DNA of 64,000 bases from assembly GCF_017539065.1 (NCBI RefSeq), contig NZ_JAFYHP010000028.1, positions 1-64,000 on the forward strand. Reading direction: 5' to 3'. A model generated the notes under the pieces. The model made no database searches and was not told the DNA's origin. It saw nothing but the letters and a program-made list of their open reading frames with translations. The DNA is from Methanobrevibacter sp. (lineage in GTDB: Archaea; Methanobacteriota; Methanobacteria; Methanobacteriales; Methanobacteriaceae). Positions 26,658 to 34,842 of this stretch are shown piece after piece (the stretch's first letter is position 1; each line of letters opens with the position of its first letter). A program made the position numbers and the translations under genes.

Positions 26658-26903
26658 ATGGAAAGAGTTTACACAATTCCACTTAGAAATGTAAAAGAAG
26701 TCAAAAGGACTATCAGAGCTCCTAGAGCTATTAGGGAAATTAAAAATTTCTTAACCAAACACATGAAAGCTAGTGATGTTAAAATCGACGAATCTATTAA
26801 TCATGCTATTTGGGAAAGAGGTATTCAAAAAATACCTTCAAAAATTACTGTAAAAGCAGTTAAAGATGATGATGGTGTTGTAACAGCTACTTTAGCAGAA
26901 TAG
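26658..26903 (+). CDS. rpl31e: Ribosomal protein L31e
   Basis: An 81-residue large-subunit protein found near the tunnel exit. The opening [20 protein letters not shown] is typical of the family. AGGGG lies upstream of the ATG. It sits between L39e and aIF-6, as in most euryarchaea. Confidence 0.95.
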   Translation: MERVYTIPLRNVKEVKRTIRAPRAIREIKNFLTKHMKASDVKIDESINHAIWERGIQKIPSKITVKAVKDDDGVVTATLAE

Positions 26904-26930
26904 GCACTAATTTAGATGTGAGGTAACAAT

Positions 26931-27605
26931 ATGTTAAAAAGAGTAGATATTGTAGGAAATCCGAATGTAGGTGTTTTTATCACAGCAACCGATAATTTAG
27001 CAATAGTTCCTTATAATCTCTTAGACGAAAGAATAGACATTATCAAGGAAGCATTAGACGTTGATGTAATTAAATCTTCTATTTCCGGAAGCAGCCTTAT
27101 TGGATCTTTATCTGTAGCTAATTCAAATGGTATTGTTGTTTCCCCACATGTTTTAGATAGAGAAGTTAAACAATTCGAGGATATGGGTTTGAACGTGGCT
27201 ACCATTCCGGGTCAATTCACCGCTGTTGGAAATATCGTGGCGGCAAATGACAATGGAGCAATAGCTAGTCCATTTCTAGAAGAGGATGCAATCCAGGTCC
27301 TTGAAGAAACTTTGGATGTGGATGTTAAAGCTTCCCACATTGTCGGAAGCGACATTATCGGTTCATTAATTAAAGTAACCAATAAAGGATTTTTAATGAG
27401 TCCTCATGCATTACAATCTGAAGTTAACTTTGCTCGTGAAGTATTTGGTGTTGAAGGAGATATTGGTACTGTTGGAAGAGGAATTCCATTAGTTGGAGCT
27501 TGCATTATTGGAAATTCTAGTGGTGCAATTGTTGCTAAAGACAGTACTGGTCCTGAAATGGCTAGAGTTGAAGAAGCATTAGGCTTTTTGGATGATGATT
27601 TTTAA
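26931..27605 (+). CDS. eif6: Translation initiation factor 6 (aIF-6)
   Basis: A 224-residue anti-association factor that binds the 50S subunit and keeps it from joining 30S. The repeated beta-alpha units with N-x-G-x-x-x-SP patterns (SNGIVVSPHVL, NDNGAIASPFL, NKGFLMSPHAL) show its five-fold pentein fold. It is part of the L39e-L31e-aIF6-LX-prefoldin operon. Confidence 0.96.
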   Translation: MLKRVDIVGNPNVGVFITATDNLAIVPYNLLDERIDIIKEALDVDVIKSSISGSSLIGSLSVANSNGIVVSPHVLDREVKQFEDMGLNVATIPGQFTAVGNIVAANDNGAIASPFLEEDAIQVLEETLDVDVKASHIVGSDIIGSLIKVTNKGFLMSPHALQSEVNFAREVFGVEGDIGTVGRGIPLVGACIIGNSSGAIVAKDSTGPEMARVEEALGFLDDDF

Positions 27606-27629
27606 TTAATATATCATGAGGGATTTTAT

Positions 27630-27854
27630 ATGATAACAAAAATTTACAGAGTTAAAGGTAAATTCGTAATGGGTGACGAATACCATGATTTCACCAAAGA
27701 ATACAAAGCTACTTGCGAAAGCGACGTAGAAAGTAAAATCTATGAAAGATTTGGTAGCAAACATGGAATTACCAGGAACCAAATTTCAATTGACTCAATT
27801 GAAGAAATTGCTCCTGAAGACGTTCTCGACCCAATCGTAAAAGAAATTTTATAA
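27630..27854 (+). CDS. rplX: Ribosomal protein LX (L18a/L20e)
   Basis: A 74-residue protein of the archaeal LX family: start ITKIYRVKGKF, with EYKA and a KHGITRNQI motif. The symbol rplX here means archaeal LX (rpl18a), not bacterial L24. It lies between aIF-6 and prefoldin alpha. Confidence 0.92.
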   Translation: MITKIYRVKGKFVMGDEYHDFTKEYKATCESDVESKIYERFGSKHGITRNQISIDSIEEIAPEDVLDPIVKEIL

Positions 27855-27870
27855 ACATTGAGGGATTAAA

Positions 27871-28305
27871 ATGGAAGATCAACAAAGATTAAACAGTCTT
27901 CTTAACGAAATCAATGTATACAGGCAACAAGCAGACTTGATTCGCCAACAAATCGAATTAATTCAAGCTTCTATTGCTGAAGTTGATGCATTCCTCAATA
28001 CTTTAGATGACATTGAAGGAAAAGAGTCAATTGAGGCTTTTGTACCGGTCGGTGCAGGTACCTTTGTAAAAGGGGAACTCAAAGACACCGATGAAATCAT
28101 CGTAAGTATTGGTGCAGGACTTGCAGTCAAAAAAGATGCAGACGGCGCACGCGAAATAATCTCTGGGCAAAAAGATGAATTAAAAGACAGCTTAGATAAA
28201 ATGCTTGCTAATTTACAGCAAGTAACTGATATTGCTGGCAATCTTCAAGCTCAGGCTGAGCAAATCGCAGCTGCAGCACAAGGTAATATGACCCAAATGG
28301 GTTAG
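27871..28305 (+). CDS. pfdA: Prefoldin alpha subunit
   Basis: A 144-residue coiled-coil protein with N- and C-terminal helices rich in Gln/Glu/Leu and a central beta-hairpin (SIEAFVPVGAGTFVKGEL), as in archaeal prefoldin alpha. With the beta subunit it forms a hexameric chaperone that hands unfolded proteins to the thermosome. It follows LX by 16 bases. Confidence 0.94.
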   Translation: MEDQQRLNSLLNEINVYRQQADLIRQQIELIQASIAEVDAFLNTLDDIEGKESIEAFVPVGAGTFVKGELKDTDEIIVSIGAGLAVKKDADGAREIISGQKDELKDSLDKMLANLQQVTDIAGNLQAQAEQIAAAAQGNMTQMG

Positions 28306-28413
28306 ATTATCTTTTTTTACTTTTTTTTTAAATCTTATTTTTTAAATAATATGAACAATAAAAACATTATTGATTATAGATTTTTTTAACTAGCTATCAA
28401 GGTTGGGTTAATT

Positions 28414-29724
28414 TTGTTTGATTCATTAAAAAAGAAATTTTCACGAACCAGTGAAAAACTGGAAGAAGAGCTTATCGAAGAAGCTAAACAGGAAGACAAT
28501 ATTGAAGAAGAAACCGGTGGAAGATTCTCATTCTTCTCCTTCGGCCGCAAAAAAGAAAAAACCGAAGAGGCTGAAGAAGAGGGCAATCTGCTTCCTGAAG
28601 CCGAAGAAGAGGGACCTGTTGAAGAAGAAACTCCCGAAGTAGAGGAAGAAGTTGCTGAAGAAGAGGAAGAAGAACCTAAAAAGAAATCCCGCTTCTGGAG
28701 CAGAAACAAGGATAAGGAAGAGGAAACCTCTGAAGAAGAGGGTGAAGAAAAAGAAGAAAAAGAGGAAAAATCCCGCTTCTGGAGCAGGAAACCTAAGGAA
28801 TCAGCAGACGGCGAAGCCAAAGGCGGTGTATTTTCATTCGCACGTGAAAAAACCATCAAGGAAAAGCATGTTGAAGACATCCTATTCGAGCTTGAAATGG
28901 AACTCCTGCAGGGTGACGTTGCAATGGAAGTTGCAACAGATGTCGTGGAAAGCGTTAAGGATAATCTTGTAGGCAAGAAAATCAAAAGAAGTAATGATGT
29001 AACTGAATACACCTATTATGCCTTAAAGGATGCTGTTAAGGAGATAATCGATATTCCTGGAAAATCAATGACTGAAATGCTTGAGGAAAAAGTGGCTCAG
29101 GGCGAACCTTTAGTGGTCATGTTTGTCGGAATCAACGGAACCGGAAAAACAACCACAATAGGTAAACTGGCCAACTATTACCTGAAAAAAGGCTACACTC
29201 CGGTCATTGCCGCTTCAGACACATTCCGTGCCGGAGCAATCGAACAGGTTACTCACCACGCAGACAATGTAGGTGTTAAAATCATCAAGCACCAGAAGGG
29301 ATCAGACCCGGCAGCAGTGGCATATGATGCGGTTGAGCATGCAAAGGCTCAAGGAAAAGAATTGGTTTTAATCGACACTGCAGGCAGAATGCAGACAAAC
29401 ACCAATCTTATGGATGAAATGAAAAAGATTAAAAGGGTTGCAAATCCTGATTTGGTCATATTCGTTGGCGATGCGATAACCGGTAATGACGCAACCGAGC
29501 AGGCCCGCAAATTCAACGAAGCGATTGACATTGACGGGGTAATTCTTACAAAAGCTGATGCCGACAGCAAAGGCGGAGCATCACTTTCAATCGGTTATGT
29601 CATCAAAAAGCCTATCATGTTTTTAGGTGTGGGCCAGGGTTATGACGACATCATGGAGTATGATGCCGATTGGATGCTGGACCAGCTGTTCTCCGATGAT
29701 GAAGAGGTCGTTGATGAAGCTTAG
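28414..29724 (+). CDS. ftsY: Signal recognition particle receptor FtsY
   Basis: An SRP GTPase of 436 residues; the C-terminal NG domain carries GINGTGKT at residues 239-246, DTAGR and TKAD. It docks ribosome-SRP complexes at the membrane. The N-terminal 150 residues are unusual: an acidic, Glu-rich linker broken by four short basic-aromatic patches (GRFSFFSFGRK near 37-46, SRFWSR near 92-97 and 120-125, GVFSFAR near 138-144). These may be membrane-contact sites. The TTG start at 28414 has a weak ribosome-binding site. The last 11 bases overlap the CapA-like gene. Confidence 0.95.
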   Translation: MFDSLKKKFSRTSEKLEEELIEEAKQEDNIEEETGGRFSFFSFGRKKEKTEEAEEEGNLLPEAEEEGPVEEETPEVEEEVAEEEEEEPKKKSRFWSRNKDKEEETSEEEGEEKEEKEEKSRFWSRKPKESADGEAKGGVFSFAREKTIKEKHVEDILFELEMELLQGDVAMEVATDVVESVKDNLVGKKIKRSNDVTEYTYYALKDAVKEIIDIPGKSMTEMLEEKVAQGEPLVVMFVGINGTGKTTTIGKLANYYLKKGYTPVIAASDTFRAGAIEQVTHHADNVGVKIIKHQKGSDPAAVAYDAVEHAKAQGKELVLIDTAGRMQTNTNLMDEMKKIKRVANPDLVIFVGDAITGNDATEQARKFNEAIDIDGVILTKADADSKGGASLSIGYVIKKPIMFLGVGQGYDDIMEYDADWMLDQLFSDDEEVVDEA

Positions 29725-30778
29725 AAATATTCTGCTAATTGTCTTGGTAATATTGGTAATGGTTGCTGTCTGGGCAACAATATTTAATCCGTCCAGTTCA
29801 ATTGTTAATATTGAACCTAAAGAAAACGTTTCTGTTGCAGTTACAGGTGATGTAATGTTTGCCCGTAATATGGAAGGGGTCTTAAGCTTGGATTACTCCC
29901 CATTCAGTGGGGTAAGTGATGTCACATCCGATGTTGATTTGCTTTTGATAAACTTTGAAAATGCGGCAACCTCATCAGGTTATGCCCTAAAAGGTGATGT
30001 TCCATTAAGATGCAATCCGTCATATGTTCCTCTTGCCAGGGCGAACAATGTGACTGTCGTGTCACTTGCAAATAATCATGCGTTTGATTATGGCGTAACC
30101 GGTATGCAGGATACTATTTCAAACCTTAAAGCTGCAAACATCACTCCAATCGGTGCAGGAAATACTGAAGATGAGGCACATGCGGCGGTTGTAAAGGACA
30201 TCAACGGAAGAAAGATTACTATTTTAAATTATATGGATTCCGAAAACTTCGCCGAATACTCTCAGGAAGTCATGCCGTATGCGGATGGGCAAAATCCGGG
30301 TTATTCAGCCTATGATTCAGAGGATGCCCAAAAGCAAATTTCCGAAAACAACGATTCCGATTTAATCATTGCATACATGCACTATGGAAACGAGTATTCA
30401 CATTCTCCAAACGACAATCAGGTTAAGATTTCACATGAGTTAATTGATTATGGGGCGGATGTCGTAATAGGTTCTCATCCGCATGTTACACAGGGCATTG
30501 AAATGTACAATGGAAAGCCGATTTTCTACAGTCTGGGCAATTTCATATTCGACCAGTCAAATCCGGATACACATACTGCCTACTTTGTAAAGATTAATCT
30601 GGTCGATGACACAGGCGAGTGCACAGTTTATCCGATTTACATTTCCGGGTACCTGCCGCAGCATATGGACAGTGAAAGCGGAACTTCATTACTGAGCAAT
30701 TTATCTCCTCAATGCAGCCAATTAGAAATCACAAGCAATGGAACAGGTAAATTAAGCTTTAATTTAACTGATAGTTAA
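29714..30778 (+). CDS. CapA-family metallophosphoesterase-like protein, membrane anchored
   Basis: The ATG at 29714 overlaps the end of ftsY and has GAAGAGG upstream. The product is about 354 residues with one N-terminal hydrophobic anchor and then a PGA_cap/CapA domain: VAVTGDVMFARN, NFENA, SLANNHAFDYG, GSHPHVTQGIE and YSLGNFIFDQ. CapA proteins are linked to poly-gamma-glutamate capsule synthesis in Bacillus, but many archaeal members have no known reaction. Pseudomurein contains gamma-linked glutamate, which makes a cell-wall role attractive but unproven. A terminator overlaps the stop. Confidence 0.88.
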   Translation: MKLRNILLIVLVILVMVAVWATIFNPSSSIVNIEPKENVSVAVTGDVMFARNMEGVLSLDYSPFSGVSDVTSDVDLLLINFENAATSSGYALKGDVPLRCNPSYVPLARANNVTVVSLANNHAFDYGVTGMQDTISNLKAANITPIGAGNTEDEAHAAVVKDINGRKITILNYMDSENFAEYSQEVMPYADGQNPGYSAYDSEDAQKQISENNDSDLIIAYMHYGNEYSHSPNDNQVKISHELIDYGADVVIGSHPHVTQGIEMYNGKPIFYSLGNFIFDQSNPDTHTAYFVKINLVDDTGECTVYPIYISGYLPQHMDSESGTSLLSNLSPQCSQLEITSNGTGKLSFNLTDS

Positions 30779-30806
30779 TGTTGTCAGTTAAATGCCTTTT
30801 ATTTTT
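30763..30806 (+). terminator. Hairpin terminator with the stop codon in its loop
   Basis: Nine-base arms TTTAACTGA (30763-30771) and TCAGTTAAA (30784-30792) pair perfectly, and a T-rich stretch follows. The TAA stop of the CapA-like gene is in the loop. Confidence 0.65.
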
Positions 30807-30995
30807 AATATGGTCCATTTTTTTGTTATTATTTTTTATCTTATTAAGTCACTATTTATCTAATAATAATTCAATATATTTAAGCTTATTATAGTTTATT
30901 TTAACATAATTATTCTTTTTATATTTATTTCTATATATTTTTAAGCTATTTTAATTAATTTAAGCAATTTTAAGCCGAATTTCCTTTTAAAAAGA

Positions 30996-31036
30996 TTTAT
31001 ATATGTTTTTAGATAAACTTTTGTAGTAAGAGGTGA
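30996..31036 (+). promoter_or_regulatory. Promoter and ribosome-binding site of the first glycosidase-like gene
   Basis: A TATA-like TTTATATATG lies at about 30996-31005 in an A/T-rich field, and AGGTGA lies at 31031-31036. The ribosome-binding site is only four bases before an ATT codon at 31041 but 19 bases before the first ATG at 31056, which bears on the true start. Confidence 0.5.
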
Positions 31037-31055
31037 AATTATTTCGAAGACAAAC

Positions 31056-32843
31056 ATGGCATTGATTTTATCAATTGCACTAATCCTTTTTTTCATGATA
31101 GGTGCGGTTAGTGCAGTTAATGAAACCGATGTAATGACACAAGATGTTGTCTCTGACGATGCGGTGTCCGAAGATGTTGTTCAGGAGGATGCCGCTGGAG
31201 AAGAGACTCCTGAAGAAACAACCAATTCTTCACTAATCACAACAACCATTAAAAGCAACGATACCAACATTGTCAAGGGCAAGGATTTCAGCGTACAGCT
31301 GACAGATTCCAATTCCACTCCTCTTGCCAACAAGACAGTAAAGATTAAAGTTAAGAAGGTAACATCTGAGGTTGTAACTGATGATAATGGTGTTGCAAAG
31401 CTTAAGATTGACCTGGATCCCGGAACATACACTGTCAAATACTCATTTTCCGATGAGGGATATGCAAAATGTTCAAATTCAACAGAAATTTTTGTAATTT
31501 CAACATCAACTTCAAAAATTAAGGGATCAGATTATACTGCTTATATTGGCGTTGCCAATAAATATAAGGTAACTTTAACAGTCGGTGGGGTTCCATTAGC
31601 CAACAGGACTGTCGTTTTTAACATCAACGGTAAAACAGTTTCCAAAAGAACAAACTCAAACGGAGTGGCAAGCGTCAAGATAGACGAGAAGGCAGGAACC
31701 TATAAGATATCATATTCATATGCCGGTGAGGACAACATAAAGAAATCCTCAGGCACTTCCAAGATAACCGTCAAAAAGGGAATGCCGACAAAAATCGTCA
31801 AGGAGAATTCCAAAGTCTATACCCATAAGAAGAAAGACTATTTCAAAATCAAATTAAAAGACTCTCGCGCCAATCCGTTGGCTTCCAAAAAGGTAACCTT
31901 CAAAATCAAGGGTAAAAAATATACAAGAAAAACAGACAGCAACGGAATTGCAAGCCTGAAAATCAAACTGAAATCCGGTTCATATAAGATAAAAGTGTAT
32001 TTCAAAAAGACTTCAGTCTACAATAAGGCAACCAAAACATATAAAATCAGGGTAAAGCCGGTGCACGACAACAACAATGGAATGTGGCTTTTCGCTTCCG
32101 ACATGAAAAAGGTCAACTTCAAGACCCTTCAGAAATACGGAACAAAACACATCCTGCTGAACTTCATATGTTTCCATTATTACGGCAAAAGCTATGTCCA
32201 GTCCTGGATTAATAAAGCCAATTCCCATGGAATCAAAGTTCATATATGGATGCAGGTATTCTACGGCGACCATGGTTGGCAATATCCTGCCAAAAACGGC
32301 AAGATCAATTATAAGCTAATCAATTCCAAAGTCAAGGAGGCCAAAAAATACGCTAAGGTAAAAGGCATTGCAGGAGTTCACTTTGATTATTTAAGATATC
32401 CCGGAACTGCTTATAAGCATGCCGGTTCTGTAAAGGCAGTCAACCTGTTCGTTAAAGAGGCATCTACTGCTATTCACAAGATAAATAAGAAACTAATCGT
32501 GTCAGCCGCAGTCATGCCGGAACCTTCCTCAATGAAGCATTATTATGCTCAGGACATTCCGACAATGGGAAAATACCTTGATGCGATAGTGCCGATGGTC
32601 TATAAGGGAAATTACCATGGAAACGCTAATTGGATCAAGTCAGTCACCAAAACATTTGCAAAGCAATCCAAGAAGGCACAGATATGGACTGGCCTTCAGG
32701 CATACAGGTCAGATTCCCATGTGACAAAACTGTCAGCCAAGGAGTTGACAAGTGATGCAAATGCGGCGATTGATGGTGGAGCAGATGGTGTAATACTATT
32801 CAGATTCGGTCTGTTTAACTACATTAACTTCAAGGGGATATAA
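31056..32843 (+). CDS. Secreted protein with Ig-like repeats and a glycosidase-like TIM-barrel domain (paralogue 1)
   Basis: About 595 residues. A hydrophobic signal (ALILSIALILFFM to GAVSAV) is followed by three Ig-like domains of the adhesin type. The C-terminal domain (from about residue 345) resembles glycosidase-like families with G-x-HFDYLRYPG and DAIVPMVYKG strands, where the Asp-rich positions are likely catalytic. It is near-identical in layout to the next gene, which starts one base after this stop. The position of AGGTGA suggests that translation may start at ATT 31041, adding I-S-K-T-N and the positive charge expected of a signal peptide. The substrate is unknown; a cell-wall or host glycan is plausible. 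Confidence 0.85.
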   Translation: MALILSIALILFFMIGAVSAVNETDVMTQDVVSDDAVSEDVVQEDAAGEETPEETTNSSLITTTIKSNDTNIVKGKDFSVQLTDSNSTPLANKTVKIKVKKVTSEVVTDDNGVAKLKIDLDPGTYTVKYSFSDEGYAKCSNSTEIFVISTSTSKIKGSDYTAYIGVANKYKVTLTVGGVPLANRTVVFNINGKTVSKRTNSNGVASVKIDEKAGTYKISYSYAGEDNIKKSSGTSKITVKKGMPTKIVKENSKVYTHKKKDYFKIKLKDSRANPLASKKVTFKIKGKKYTRKTDSNGIASLKIKLKSGSYKIKVYFKKTSVYNKATKTYKIRVKPVHDNNNGMWLFASDMKKVNFKTLQKYGTKHILLNFICFHYYGKSYVQSWINKANSHGIKVHIWMQVFYGDHGWQYPAKNGKINYKLINSKVKEAKKYAKVKGIAGVHFDYLRYPGTAYKHAGSVKAVNLFVKEASTAIHKINKKLIVSAAVMPEPSSMKHYYAQDIPTMGKYLDAIVPMVYKGNYHGNANWIKSVTKTFAKQSKKAQIWTGLQAYRSDSHVTKLSAKELTSDANAAIDGGADGVILFRFGLFNYINFKGI

Positions 32844-32844
32844 T

Positions 32845-34395
32845 ATGAAGAGGATGCTTTTCTTATTCGTTGTGCTATTGGCATTGATGTCCGTTTCGGC
32901 GGTTTCTGCAGATGATAACATAACCGATGTGGTAGGTAGTGATGCCGATACCGGCGACGCATTGGAAGAGGTTTCAGCAGATGAGGGTGATGTCCTGATG
33001 CAGGATGGTGCTGATGTCTTACAGGAGAACGCTACAGCAGATGTTGAAAAGACAGCATCAAAGATAGAGTCTTCTAAAGTAAAAGGTTATGAATCATTCA
33101 AGACAACAGTGTCCTTAAAGCTAACCTCAAACAATAAGCCGCTGGCTTCTAAAAAGGTGACAATCTCCTTGAATGGTGAAAACTATACTCGGACAACAGA
33201 CAAGAATGGTATGGCCACACTGTCTTTAAATCTTAAGACAGGCTCATACACTGCTAGGTTCAGCTATTCTGGCGATGAGTCTACCGAAAGTGCAACAGGA
33301 ACATGCAAAGTGACCGTTAAAGACCCTGTCAAAACCAAACTCAAACTTGGTGATAAGTATATCATCTATCGCCAAGGCTCAAAATGCCTGTTCTATGTCA
33401 AGCTGCTCACCGATGACGGCAAGCCTGTCAAAGGGCAAGTGGTCAATTTCAAGGTGGCCGGCAAGAGATACAGCGCAGAAACGGATAAGGATGGAATTGC
33501 CAAAATCTATCTGAAGCTCAAGAAGGGCAAGCATAAGGTGAAATATTCATTCAAGAAGAACGCTCCATATTTGTCCTCAAGCGGTTATCATGTCATTAAA
33601 GTGAAAGCCAAGATGGGCAAAGGAAACGGATATTGGCTATGGGCTGCACACATGAAAAAAATAAGCCTTAAAAGCCTGGCCAGCAAAGGCACCAAGCAGA
33701 TCTTTTTGCATGTTCAGGCGATTTCAAGCTACGGCAGGTCTGCTGTCGTTTCATTCATCAGCAGGGCGCATAGCTATGGAATGAAAGTTCATTTGTGGAT
33801 GCAGGTATGCTGTGTTGGTGAAAATTGGGTAAGTCCGGTCAATGATGACGGGTCATTCAAATACGGATTTATCAACAAGAAAGTTCGTGAAGCCAAAAGC
33901 TATGCTAAAATTAAGGGAGTTGACGGAATCCACTTGGATTACATGAGATTTGGAGGAACAGCCCACAAGCATAAGAATGCCGTAAAGGTAATCAACTACA
34001 TCGTTAAGAAGACAAGCGTCAAAGTCCATAAGGTAAATCCAAACTGCATACTTTCTGTGGCTTTAATGCCTGAACCTTCAATGATGAAGTATTATTACGG
34101 TCAGGATGTACCTACTTTGAGCAAATATACTGATGCGTTGCTGCCGATGGTTTACAAGGGCAATTACCATCAGACAAGAAGTTGGGTGACTTCAGTAACC
34201 AAATCATATGTCAGCGATTCAAACGGGGCACAAATCTGGACAGGTTTGCAATCTTATCATTCAGACAACAATGTCCGCAAATTATCCCAGAAATCCCTTG
34301 TCAAAGATTCAAAGGCCGCAATCAAAGGCGGGGCAAAAGGAGTAATTTTATTCCGTATTGGCATAAGCTGCAATTTTAATTTCAAAAAGGTTTAA
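32845..34395 (+). CDS. Secreted protein with Ig-like repeats and a glycosidase-like domain (paralogue 2)
   Basis: A 516-residue paralogue of the preceding protein. It has a signal peptide (MKRMLFLFVVLLALMSVSAVSA), an acidic linker, two Ig-like domains and a C-terminal glycosidase-like domain with GIHLDYMRFGG and DALLPMVYKG. The catalytic-looking Asp is kept in both copies. The genes are one base apart and clearly arose by tandem duplication, with one Ig unit fewer here. The stop lies inside a palindrome that may end transcription for both strands. Confidence 0.85.
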   Translation: MKRMLFLFVVLLALMSVSAVSADDNITDVVGSDADTGDALEEVSADEGDVLMQDGADVLQENATADVEKTASKIESSKVKGYESFKTTVSLKLTSNNKPLASKKVTISLNGENYTRTTDKNGMATLSLNLKTGSYTARFSYSGDESTESATGTCKVTVKDPVKTKLKLGDKYIIYRQGSKCLFYVKLLTDDGKPVKGQVVNFKVAGKRYSAETDKDGIAKIYLKLKKGKHKVKYSFKKNAPYLSSSGYHVIKVKAKMGKGNGYWLWAAHMKKISLKSLASKGTKQIFLHVQAISSYGRSAVVSFISRAHSYGMKVHLWMQVCCVGENWVSPVNDDGSFKYGFINKKVREAKSYAKIKGVDGIHLDYMRFGGTAHKHKNAVKVINYIVKKTSVKVHKVNPNCILSVALMPEPSMMKYYYGQDVPTLSKYTDALLPMVYKGNYHQTRSWVTSVTKSYVSDSNGAQIWTGLQSYHSDNNVRKLSQKSLVKDSKAAIKGGAKGVILFRIGISCNFNFKKV

Positions 34396-34413
34396 AGGAT
34401 TATTCTTTTAAAC
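34390..34413. terminator. Bidirectional terminator between convergent genes
   Basis: GTTTAAA (34390-34396) and TTTAAAC (34407-34413) form a perfect stem across the end of paralogue 2 and the end of the minus-strand gene. Confidence 0.5.
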
Positions 34414-34793
34414 TACCATTTTCTTTTTGACAACGCTTTCAGTCTCTTTTTTTCAATTGCTTTTTTCTTTTCAGATTGATATTGCTTATTTTGGCGATTG
34501 GTTGTTGTTTCATTATTTCTCATAGCTGTTACTAAGTCAATTGAATTGCCGGAACAGGCCATGATCAGTCTTATTTCCTTATAATCCTTATTGGCGGGAG
34601 CATTATATACAACCGCATATTTGTTGTCCTCGACATGTTCATAGCTTATTGGCTCTTCCATCATTAGGCAATCAATAACATATTCTCTTGACAATCCATT
34701 TTCAGACAATCTGTTAATGAAATGTCTGTTTTCAAAGCACCAATTTATGCTGGTTGTCTCTCCCATTAAAAATTTGTCAAAAACGTTCATCAT
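34413..34793 (-). CDS. DUF4258-like hypothetical protein
   Basis: A 126-residue cytoplasmic protein with no signal or membrane segment. The pattern HFINRLSENGLSREYVIDCL followed by an acidic strand region and a closing IRLIMACSGN strand resembles DUF4258 proteins, which are distantly RelE/BrnT-like. The C-terminal 30 residues are very Lys/Arg-rich. No partner antitoxin gene is adjacent. The family call is tentative. Confidence 0.55.
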   Translation of the reverse strand: MMNVFDKFLMGETTSINWCFENRHFINRLSENGLSREYVIDCLMMEEPISYEHVEDNKYAVVYNAPANKDYKEIRLIMACSGNSIDLVTAMRNNETTTNRQNKQYQSEKKKAIEKKRLKALSKRKW

Positions 34794-34842
34794 ATTATTA
34801 TAATGTAAAGTTTATTATATAGCTTTTTACAGAATTTATATT

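Noticed and set aside
28386..29012. Ser-rich minus-strand frame opposite ftsY
   Set aside because: It is the complement of the Glu/Lys-rich linker codons; no start signal or homology is visible.
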